The notes under the pieces are model-generated. The model was not told the origin of the DNA. It saw only the letters and a program-made list of their open reading frames with translations, and made no database searches. From NCBI GenBank assembly GCA_000751295.2, contig CCMO02000002.1:642501-706500 (forward strand): a DNA stretch of 64,000 bases, written 5' to 3'. This document shows, one piece after another, positions 57,344-64,000 of this stretch (position 1 is its first letter; every line of letters begins with the position of its first letter). Both the position numbers and the translations under genes were made by a program. This DNA comes from a bacterium YEK0313. Lineage in GTDB: Bacteria > Pseudomonadota > Alphaproteobacteria > Rhizobiales > Phreatobacteraceae.

Positions 57344-58141
57344 ATGACCTTCGCCACGATAGCCGCCCGCAGCCTCGGCGCCCTGCTCATCGGCCTGTCG
57401 CTGCTGGCCGGCGCCGGAGCGGCCGAGATCAGGGTGATGAATTCCGGCGGCTTCACCGCCGCCTATCGCGAACTCCTGCCCGCCTTCGAGCGGGCGACCG
57501 GGCACCGCGTCGTCACTGCCTGGGGCGCCTCCATGGGCAATGCGCCCGATGCCATCCCGGTGCGGCTCGCGCGCGGCGAACCGGCCGATGTCGTGATCCT
57601 GGCCGAAAGCGGCCTCGTCAACCTGATCGACCAGGGCAAGGTGGCCGCGCCGAGCCGTGTCGACCTCGCCCGCTCGAGCATCGGCATGGTGGTCCGGGCC
57701 GGCCAGCCGCGCCCCGACATTTCGACCGCCGAAGCCCTGCGGAAGACGCTCGTCGAGGCTCGCTCGATCGCCTATTCGGCGAGCGCCAGCGGCGTCTACA
57801 TTTCCACCGAGCTCTACCAGCGCCTCCGCATAGCGGAGATTGCCGGGCCGAAGAGCCAGCGCATCCTGAGCGAAAGGGTCGGCACGGTGGTCGCGCGCGG
57901 CGATGCCGAGATCGGCTTCCAGCAGATCAGCGAGCTGCTGCCGGTCCAGGGCGTCGACTATGTCGGCCCGCTGCCGGCCGAGCTGCAGCGCGTGACGATC
58001 TTCTCGGCCGGCATCCTGACCGATGCGCGCGAACCGGTGGCGGCCCAGGAGCTGATCCGCTTTCTCGCATCGCCCGAGGCGGAAAACGCCGTGCGGCGGA
58101 GCGGCCTCGAGCCCATCGCGCCGGACGGCCGGCAGCCGTAG
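57344..58141 (+). CDS. ModA-like periplasmic substrate-binding protein
   Basis: A 265-residue extracellular solute-binding protein related to molybdate-binding ModA. The signal peptide ends near AGAAE, followed by IRVMNSGGFTAAYRELLPAFER and RGEPADVVILAESGLVNLI. The C-terminus IRFLASPEAENAVRRSGLEP fits too. The molybdate-specific residues cannot be confirmed by reading, and no ModB or ModC gene is next to it, so the ligand is open. Confidence 0.85.
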   Translation: MTFATIAARSLGALLIGLSLLAGAGAAEIRVMNSGGFTAAYRELLPAFERATGHRVVTAWGASMGNAPDAIPVRLARGEPADVVILAESGLVNLIDQGKVAAPSRVDLARSSIGMVVRAGQPRPDISTAEALRKTLVEARSIAYSASASGVYISTELYQRLRIAEIAGPKSQRILSERVGTVVARGDAEIGFQQISELLPVQGVDYVGPLPAELQRVTIFSAGILTDAREPVAAQELIRFLASPEAENAVRRSGLEPIAPDGRQP

Positions 58142-58176
58142 CGGGCCCGGCCATTCCGCGTTAGGTTTCCGCCATC

Positions 58177-58857
58177 ATGACCCGTCATAGCGACGACATC
58201 GCCAATGCGATCACGCCGGAAGTGCTGCTTCGGGCCTATGCCTGCGGCATCTTTCCGATGTCGGAAGGCGCCGAGGATCCCGGGCTCTACTGGGTGGAGC
58301 CGGACCGCCGCGGCATCATCCCGCTCGACCGCCTCGACATATCGAGCCGGCTCGCCCGCACCGTCCGCTCGGGCCGCTTCGAGATCCGCCTCGACCATGA
58401 TTTCGACGCCGTGATCGACGGCTGCGCGGCCCCCGCCGAAGGGCGCATGACGACCTGGATCAACGGCCGCATCCGTTCGCTCTACGCAGCCCTGTTCCGC
58501 ATGGGCCATTGCCACACGGTGGAGGCCTATCGCGACGGGCGCCTGGTCGGCGGGCTCTACGGCGTCAGCCTCGGCGCCGCCTTCTTCGGCGAGAGCATGT
58601 TCCATACCGACCGCGACGCGTCCAAGGTCGCGCTGGTGCATCTCGTCGCCCAGCTCATCGCCGGCGGCTTCCGCCTGCTCGACACCCAGTTCGTCACCGA
58701 GCACCTGCGCTCGCTCGGCGCGATCGAGGTGCCACGCCAACGCTATCAGAAGCTGCTCGACGCCGCGGTCGCGGTGGAGGCGAGCTGGCTGCCGGCGCCG
58801 CTCGCGCCGCAGGACGCGCTCGCCCTGGTCGAAGCCACCAGGACCCGCGCATCGTGA
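58177..58857 (+). CDS. aat: leucyl/phenylalanyl-tRNA-protein transferase
   Basis: A 226-residue enzyme that adds leucine or phenylalanine to proteins with N-terminal Lys or Arg, marking them for ClpS/ClpAP. The start (LLRAYACGIFPMSEGAED) and YWVEPDRRGIIPLD, and the VGGLYGVSLGAAFFGESMF block, are unmistakable. It overlaps the next gene by four bases. Confidence 0.95.
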   Translation: MTRHSDDIANAITPEVLLRAYACGIFPMSEGAEDPGLYWVEPDRRGIIPLDRLDISSRLARTVRSGRFEIRLDHDFDAVIDGCAAPAEGRMTTWINGRIRSLYAALFRMGHCHTVEAYRDGRLVGGLYGVSLGAAFFGESMFHTDRDASKVALVHLVAQLIAGGFRLLDTQFVTEHLRSLGAIEVPRQRYQKLLDAAVAVEASWLPAPLAPQDALALVEATRTRAS

Positions 58858-59330
58858 TCATCCGCCCCGCAACCGATGCCGACGGCGCCGCGCTCGCCGC
58901 ACTGATCGCCCGCATCTTCGCCGAATATCCCGGATGCCTGTTCGTCGACGCGGAATTTCCCGAGCTGAAGGCACCGGCGAGCCATTACCGCGCGCAGGGC
59001 GGGCAGCTGTTCATCGCGGAGGATGCGGGCCGCCTCGTCGGCTCGCTCGCGGCGATCATGACCCGGGCGCCCGGCATCGCCGAACTGTTCAAGGTCTATG
59101 TCGCCGCCGACCGGCGCGGCTCCGGCCTCGCCCAGCGGCTGTTCGCCGAGGGCGAAACCCTGGTGCGCGGCGCCGGTGCAAGAGCGATCGTGCTGTGGTC
59201 GGACACGCGCTTTGCGCGCGGCCACGCCTTCTACGAAAAGCTCGGCTTCGCCCGCCAGCCGGTGTCGCGCTATCTCGCCGATGCCAGCGCGACGTGGGAG
59301 TTCTGCTTCCGCAAGGCTCTGGCGGGCTGA
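58854..59330 (+). CDS. GNAT family N-acetyltransferase
   Basis: A 158-residue acetyltransferase with LFKVYVAADRRGSGLAQRLF as acetyl-CoA loop and HAFYEKLGFARQ. It starts at GTG 58854, overlapping aat in GTGA form. The acceptor is unknown, though the company of aat suggests protein or amino-acid modification. The length is typical. Confidence 0.83.
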   Translation: MIIRPATDADGAALAALIARIFAEYPGCLFVDAEFPELKAPASHYRAQGGQLFIAEDAGRLVGSLAAIMTRAPGIAELFKVYVAADRRGSGLAQRLFAEGETLVRGAGARAIVLWSDTRFARGHAFYEKLGFARQPVSRYLADASATWEFCFRKALAG

Positions 59331-59368
59331 GCCGGGGCGGCGGCCGCCGCCGCCCGGCAAAGGCCCGA

Positions 59369-60787
59369 TCAGCCGCGCGACATGTTGAGCGGCGGCATCA
59401 CGCTGTCGGGAATCGGGCTGACATAGGGCGTCCGACGCGTGCGCTCGGCAAGGTCGGCCTTGGCGGCGGCGCGCAGGTCGGGATCGGTGAGCACCGCCGC
59501 CCCGGTCGCGGCCATGGCCTTGGCGACCTGCACCATGGCCTTGTGCGCGGCCGGCGCCTTGCCCTGGGCGACGACCTGCCAGGTGTGGAATGGCGTGCCG
59601 ATGGCCACCGTCGGCGCATGGGCCTGGACGGTCGGCACCACCCAGCTGACATCACCGACGTCGGTCGAGCCGATCATCGGATTGCGCGGGGCATCGAGCG
59701 GCACCACGAAATCGGCGAGCGGGGCGTCGGTCTCCGGCATGCCGATCGAACGGTAGACCGCGGCAATGTCCTGCTCCGACAGGGTTGCGCGGATCTGCCG
59801 TGCGAAGTCGCGGTCCTTGTCGTCGAAATGCGGCGGGCCGAGCTCCTCGAGGATCCCGTGCATGGTCTTTTCGAGCGGCGTGTTGCCGAGCACGTTGGAC
59901 ACCGCGCTGACGATGCTCATCTTGACCTCGGTCTCGGTCATCAGGGCGGCGCCCTTGGCCACCTTGTGGACCCGCTCGACCAGCTCCAGCATGCCCGGCA
60001 GGTCGCGGGCGCGGATCGAGTAGCGCACGCGCGCGGTCGCCTGCACGACGTTCGGCGCGATGCCGCCGGTGTCGAGCACGGCATAGTGGATGCGCGCATC
60101 GCTCGGCATGTGCTCGCGCATGTAGTTGACGCCGACGCTCATCAGCTCGACCGCGTCGAGCGCGCTCCGGCCGAGATGCGGCGACGCCGCGGCATGCGAG
60201 GTGCGGCCAGTGAACAGGAAGTCGGCGCGGGTATTGGCCAGCGACAGCGGCGGCGTCACCTCCCAGAAGCTCGACGGGTGCCAGGAAATGGCGACATCGG
60301 CATCGGCGAAGGCGCCGGCGCGCACCATGAAGGCCTTGGCCGCCCCGCCCTCCTCGGCCGGGCAGCCGTAATAGCGCACGCGGCCGGGGATCTTGTTCTC
60401 GGCCAGCCAGTCCTTCATGGCGACCGCCGCAAGCATGGCGGCCGAGCCGAGCAGGTTGTGGCCGCAGCCATGGCCGTGGCCGCCGGCCTCGATCGGCCGG
60501 TGCTCGGCGACGCCGGCTTCCTGGCTGAGGCCCGGCAGCGCATCGTATTCGCCGAGGAAGGCGATCACCGGCCCGCCTTCGCCAGCCTCGCCGATCACCG
60601 CGGTCGGAATGCCCGCGACGTTCTCGGTGACGCGGAAGCCCTGATGCTTCAGCTCGGCGGTATGTTCCGCAACCGATCGGGTCTCGGTATAGCAGACCTC
60701 AGGCATGCCCCAGACCCGGTCGCTGAGCGCGATCAGCCGGTCCTTGGCAGCGTCGACGTGGCGCCACAACGCGTTACGATTGTCCAT
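59369..60787 (-). CDS. M20 family amidohydrolase (AbgB-like)
   Basis: A 472-residue metallopeptidase/aminoacylase. The metal-binding blocks are AFLGEYDALPG and GHGCGHNLLGSA, and the dimer-domain block is TGRTSHAAASPHLG. The closest known type is AbgB, the p-aminobenzoyl-glutamate hydrolase subunit, which needs AbgA that is absent here, so other N-acyl amino acids are possible. The start at 60787 has GAGG five bases upstream. It is divergent from a FCD-GntR gene and may be under its control. Confidence 0.87.
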   Translation of the reverse strand: MDNRNALWRHVDAAKDRLIALSDRVWGMPEVCYTETRSVAEHTAELKHQGFRVTENVAGIPTAVIGEAGEGGPVIAFLGEYDALPGLSQEAGVAEHRPIEAGGHGHGCGHNLLGSAAMLAAVAMKDWLAENKIPGRVRYYGCPAEEGGAAKAFMVRAGAFADADVAISWHPSSFWEVTPPLSLANTRADFLFTGRTSHAAASPHLGRSALDAVELMSVGVNYMREHMPSDARIHYAVLDTGGIAPNVVQATARVRYSIRARDLPGMLELVERVHKVAKGAALMTETEVKMSIVSAVSNVLGNTPLEKTMHGILEELGPPHFDDKDRDFARQIRATLSEQDIAAVYRSIGMPETDAPLADFVVPLDAPRNPMIGSTDVGDVSWVVPTVQAHAPTVAIGTPFHTWQVVAQGKAPAAHKAMVQVAKAMAATGAAVLTDPDLRAAAKADLAERTRRTPYVSPIPDSVMPPLNMSRG

Positions 60788-60946
60788 TGCGACCTCGCTT
60801 GATGGTGTTGTGCCATTGTCCCTAGCCGCTTCCGTGAAGTCCAGCGAGGCCGATCCACAGGCGACCGGGAGGGACCTGCGCGCGCCGCGCATGGCATGGC
60901 CCAGGCCCGCCGGCCGTCGCGCCTCATCGCATAGAAAGGCCTGCTC

Positions 60947-61618
60947 ATGACACGCGCCACCGCCGCGAAGGAGGTCGTCCGGATCCTCCGGGACCGGATC
61001 CTGTCCGGCGAGATCGACGAGGGCACGGCCCTGCGCCAGGAGAAGATCGCGACCGAGCTCGGCGTCAGCCGCATCCCGGTGCGCGAGGCCCTGAAGCATC
61101 TCGAGGTCGAAGGTCTTGTAAAAATTGTATCCCATTCCGGCGCCGTCGTCGCCGAATTGTCACTGGATGAGATACGGCAGACCTTCGAACTGCGCGCGGT
61201 CGTCGAGACCTGGCTCCTGGCCGCCGCTATCCCCTTCATGACACAGCAGGATCTCGCCGAGGCCGAGGCCATCGTCGAGGCCATGGACGAGGCCGGCATC
61301 GAGAGCTGGGGCGACATGAACTGGCGTTTTCATGAACGTCTCTATCGCCCGGCCGGTCGTGATCACATTACCGCAATGATCCGACGCATCCACGAGGGAA
61401 CGGATCGCTACATCTACATGCATATGAAGGTAACGGACGGAAAAGCCAAAGCTCAATCCGACCATCGCCAGATTCTTTCTCTTTGCCGCGACAAAGATCT
61501 GCATCGCGCCGTCGCTTTTCTTCAGGACCATATCCTCGATGTTGCGGACAAATTGATCGGCAGCGTGGAGAAGGCTCGAGAAACGGCCAAAAATCGCCGC
61601 CCGCGGCGGCGGCGCTGA
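60947..61618 (+). CDS. GntR (FCD) family regulator
   Basis: A 223-residue regulator with winged helix (VRILRDRILSGEIDEGTALR, TELGVSRIPVREALKHLEVEG) and an FCD ligand domain. The last third is visibly less GC-rich than its surroundings. It is divergent from the M20 gene and upstream of the aldolase and MFS genes. The perfect palindrome 81 bases after its stop is a likely target. The ligand is unknown; FCD regulators often bind the pathway substrate. Confidence 0.9.
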   Translation: MTRATAAKEVVRILRDRILSGEIDEGTALRQEKIATELGVSRIPVREALKHLEVEGLVKIVSHSGAVVAELSLDEIRQTFELRAVVETWLLAAAIPFMTQQDLAEAEAIVEAMDEAGIESWGDMNWRFHERLYRPAGRDHITAMIRRIHEGTDRYIYMHMKVTDGKAKAQSDHRQILSLCRDKDLHRAVAFLQDHILDVADKLIGSVEKARETAKNRRPRRRR

Positions 61619-61674
61619 CGTCTCCACCTGCCTTCACATCGACGGTAACCGTCCGTCCGTGCGCAAAAAGCGCC

Positions 61675-61702
61675 TTGACCTCCACTCGGACTCCGACAAA
61701 AT
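61675..61702 (+). promoter_or_regulatory. putative promoter of the aldolase-MFS unit
   Basis: TTGACC (61675-61680) and CAAAAT (61697-61702) are 16 bases apart and lead into the aldolase gene at 61767. The -10 overlaps the palindrome. Confidence 0.4.
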
Positions 61703-61714
61703 TGGATCCAATTT
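61699..61714. promoter_or_regulatory. likely FCD-GntR operator (perfect 16-bp palindrome)
   Basis: AAATTGGATCCAATTT is a perfect palindrome. It is similar in shape to the ExuR/UxuR operator AAATTGGTATACCAATTT of the same regulator family. Confidence 0.65.
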
Positions 61715-61766
61715 GGCGTAGCCGCATCATGGTGATGCCCGCGCCAGAGCCTTCAAGGAGGATCCC

Positions 61767-62675
61767 ATGGCCGCATGGTCCGGCGTATTCCCGGCAGTGA
61801 CGACAAAGCTGAGAGAGGACGGCGCGGTCGATATCGGCGCGACGCAGTCGAGCATCGACCGGCTGATCAAGAACGGCGTCTCGGGCGTCATCGTCCTGCC
61901 AATGCTCGGCGAAAACGCCTCGCTCAGCATCGCCGAGAAGGAAACGGTCGTCCGCGCCGCGAAGGAGGTGGTCGCCGGCCGCGTGCCGCTGCTGTCCGGC
62001 CTTGCCGAGATTTCGACCGAAACCGCGGGTGAGGCGGCACGGCGCTACGAAAGCTTCGGCGCCGAGGGCCTGATGGCCTTCCCGAGCCTCGGCTACAAGA
62101 CCGACCCGCGCGAGACGGCCGCCTGGTACAAGGCGCTCGCCGGCGCCTCGGGCTTGCCGATCATGATCTACAACAATCCGATCGCCTACGGGGTCGACGT
62201 GACGCCGGCGATCCTCGCGGAGCTCGCCGATACGCCGGGCATCGTCGCGATCAAGGAGGAGACCGGCGACATCCGCCGCGTCACCGATCTCTACAACGCC
62301 CATGGCGACCGCTTCCGGATCTTCTGCGGTGTCGACGACCTGATCCTGGAGAGCATGGCCCTCGGCGCCATCGGCTGGGTTTCCGGCATGACCAATGCCT
62401 GGCCCAAGGAATGCGTCGAGATCTTCGATCTGGCGCGCGCCGGCCGCTTCGCCGATGCGCTCGGGCTCTACCGTCTGATGACCCCGGCCTTCCACCTCGA
62501 TACCCACGTCAAGCTCGTCCAGTACATCAAGATGGCCGAGCACCTGGTCTATGGCGCGCCGGAATGGACACGCGCGCCGCGCCTGCCGCTCGTCGGCGCC
62601 GAGCGCGACCATGTCGTCGCGGTGATCAGGAAGACCATTGCCGACCTTGCCGCCCGCGAGCGGCGCGCCGCCTGA
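61767..62675 (+). CDS. dihydrodipicolinate synthase family aldolase
   Basis: A 302-residue (beta/alpha)8 aldolase with the catalytic Tyr135 (IMIYNNP) and the Schiff-base Lys163 (IVAIKEETGD). As it is next to a GntR regulator, an M20 enzyme and a transporter rather than lysine genes, it likely acts on a sugar acid or other 2-oxo acid, not in lysine biosynthesis. The ATG at 61767 has AAGGAGG upstream. Confidence 0.9.
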   Translation: MAAWSGVFPAVTTKLREDGAVDIGATQSSIDRLIKNGVSGVIVLPMLGENASLSIAEKETVVRAAKEVVAGRVPLLSGLAEISTETAGEAARRYESFGAEGLMAFPSLGYKTDPRETAAWYKALAGASGLPIMIYNNPIAYGVDVTPAILAELADTPGIVAIKEETGDIRRVTDLYNAHGDRFRIFCGVDDLILESMALGAIGWVSGMTNAWPKECVEIFDLARAGRFADALGLYRLMTPAFHLDTHVKLVQYIKMAEHLVYGAPEWTRAPRLPLVGAERDHVVAVIRKTIADLAARERRAA

Positions 62676-62798
62676 GCCTCCGACACCCGGCGGGCCCGGC
62701 GCGTCATCGGCGCGCCGCGGACCGCCCGCCGGCCTCCATCCCGCCGCTCCGGAACCGGGACCGCGCGGGCAACAAGCTGACTTCTCGAGGGGAAATCC

Positions 62799-64000
62799 AT
62801 GTCCGAACCCAACGCCACCATCTTGAGCGCCTCCGGCGCGGCCGGCCCCGCTGCCGCCGCGCCAACCATTGCCGGCGTCGAACGCCGGGTGCTGATCGCC
62901 AGCCTCACCGGCAGCGCCATCGAATGGTTCGACTACTTTCTCTACGGCACGGTGGCGGCGCTCGCCTTCAACCGGCTGTTCTTCCCAAACTTCGACCCCG
63001 TCGTCGGGTTGATGCTGTCCTATCTGTCGTTCTCGCTGACCTTCTTCATCCGGCCGTTCGGCGGCTTCCTGTTCTCCCATATCGGCGACAAGATCGGCCG
63101 CAAGCGCACGCTGGTCCTGACCTTGTCGCTGATGGGCGGCTCGACCGTGCTGATCGGCCTCCTGCCGAGCTACGAGAGCATCGGCATCTGGGCGCCGATC
63201 CTGCTCGTCGCGCTGCGCGCCATCCAGGGCCTCGGCATTGCCGGCGAATGGGGCGGCGCGCTGCTGCTCGCCTATGAATACGCGCCGGAGAACCGCAAGG
63301 GCTTCTTCGGCTCGATCCCGCAAATGGGCATCCCGCTCGGCCTGGTCCTCGCGACCCTGTCGCTGTCGCTGATGAGCCTCCTGCCCGACGACCAGTTCCT
63401 GGCCTGGGGCTGGCGGGTGCCTTTCGTCGCCAGCGCCGTGCTCGTCTTCCTCGGCCTGTGGATCCGCAACGGCATCGACGAGACGCCGGAATTCGAGAAG
63501 GCCAAGCGCGCCGGCGACGTCGCCAAGGTGCCGCTGTTCGACACGCTGCGCTACCACTGGCGCGAGGTGCTGATCGCCACGGGCGCCAAGGTGGTGGAGA
63601 CCGCGCCGTTCTACGTCTTCACCACCTTCGTGGTCAGCTACGCGACGACGACGCTGAAGATCGAACGGTTCACCATCCTGAACTCGATCACGGTCGCGAC
63701 CATCATCACCACCCTGATGATCCCGGTCATGGGCCGCCTCTCCGACCGGTTCGGCCGGCCGCAGGTCTTCCTGACCGGCACGGTGCTGATGGCGCTCTTC
63801 GCCTTCCCCTATTTCATGCTGCTCGACCTTAGGCACTACTGGGCGGTAGCGCTCGCCACCATCGTCGCCGTGGGCCTGATCTGGGCACCGATCAACGCCA
63901 CGCTCGGCACGCTGATGTCGGAGATCTTCGCCACCCGCGTGCGCTATACCGGCATCACGCTCGGCTCGCAGATCGGCGCGGCGATCGCCGGCGGCACCGC
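62799..64000 (+). CDS. MHS-type MFS transporter (partial, runs off the end)
   Basis: The first 400 residues of a metabolite/H+ symporter of the MFS, similar to ShiA and ProP. The N-terminus has the hallmark SAIEWFDYFLYGTVAAL, then GDKIGRKRTLVLTL with the loop motif, and GEWGGALLLAYEYAPENRKG. It starts at ATG 62799 after a GAGGGG site and is open to the window's end. It follows the aldolase by 124 bases and probably imports the island's substrate. Confidence 0.93.
   Translation, partial: MSEPNATILSASGAAGPAAAAPTIAGVERRVLIASLTGSAIEWFDYFLYGTVAALAFNRLFFPNFDPVVGLMLSYLSFSLTFFIRPFGGFLFSHIGDKIGRKRTLVLTLSLMGGSTVLIGLLPSYESIGIWAPILLVALRAIQGLGIAGEWGGALLLAYEYAPENRKGFFGSIPQMGIPLGLVLATLSLSLMSLLPDDQFLAWGWRVPFVASAVLVFLGLWIRNGIDETPEFEKAKRAGDVAKVPLFDTLRYHWREVLIATGAKVVETAPFYVFTTFVVSYATTTLKIERFTILNSITVATIITTLMIPVMGRLSDRFGRPQVFLTGTVLMALFAFPYFMLLDLRHYWAVALATIVAVGLIWAPINATLGTLMSEIFATRVRYTGITLGSQIGAAIAGGT

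Noticed and set aside
61368..63836. A minus-strand open frame of over 800 codons
   Set aside because: It is antisense to the GntR, aldolase and MFS genes, which have clear motifs. The translated product has no family character.

Overview
The window is a high-GC stretch of chromosome-like DNA, with no rRNA, tRNA, CRISPR array, phage or transposase gene that I could see. Several things point to an alphaproteobacterium, most likely of the order Hyphomicrobiales (Rhizobiales). These are the GC-biased codon use, an HpnK-type deacetylase, a FecI/FecR-regulated siderophore locus, many Bug- and SsuA-type substrate-binding proteins, FCD-type GntR regulators, and an intergenic inverted repeat (49611-49654) that I recognise from rhizobial genomes. 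No genus can be assigned from the sequence alone.

Layout. 1-8301: the 3' part of tldD, a Kef-type antiporter overlapping a MATE exporter, a DUF937-like protein, a Spy/LTXXQ periplasmic protein with a Met/His-rich tail, a sigma-54 activator with an atypical receiver domain, and a META-domain lipocalin-like protein. 8343-18573: an SbmA/BacA-type ABC exporter with a small cysteine-motif protein, then TolC facing a CusBA heavy-metal RND system, and an OprB-type porin. 18655-21114: a lipid-glycan module (HpnK-like deacetylase, GtrB-like glycosyltransferase, divergent GtrA flippase). 21139-28895: a complete siderophore uptake locus on the minus strand (fecI, fecR, TonB receptor, fhuD, fused fhuB, fhuF) that lacks the expected ATPase gene. 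29125-44857: mostly housekeeping and orphan genes (thioesterase, L,D-transpeptidase, fhs, dgoK, arfB, a DapA-like aldolase, TetR-DUF418 pair, pgi, rppH, a DeoR regulator, copD, MFS).

44969-55015 is the most interesting region. A FCD-GntR regulator faces an eight-part catabolic cluster: cupin, Ldh2-type dehydrogenase, RidA, FAH-family hydrolase, SDR, FAD monooxygenase, and an ACMSD-like amidohydrolase, followed by a divergent SsuABC-type importer. The same AT-rich word (core TGAAATATC) lies in the GntR promoter, in the catabolic promoter and between the importer genes. In the last two it overlaps a predicted -10 element, which suggests one GntR-controlled regulon for a probably aromatic or N-heteroaromatic compound. 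The enzyme mix resembles the 3-hydroxyanthranilate/2-aminomuconate meta-cleavage routes but lacks their aldehyde dehydrogenase, so the substrate is open.

55068-64000: a GST, a Bug-type binding protein, a ModA-like binding protein, two acetyltransferases that overlap their upstream genes, aat, and a second small catabolic island (M20 amidohydrolase, FCD-GntR, DapA-like aldolase, MHS-type transporter running off the end) with a perfect 16-bp palindrome as likely operator.
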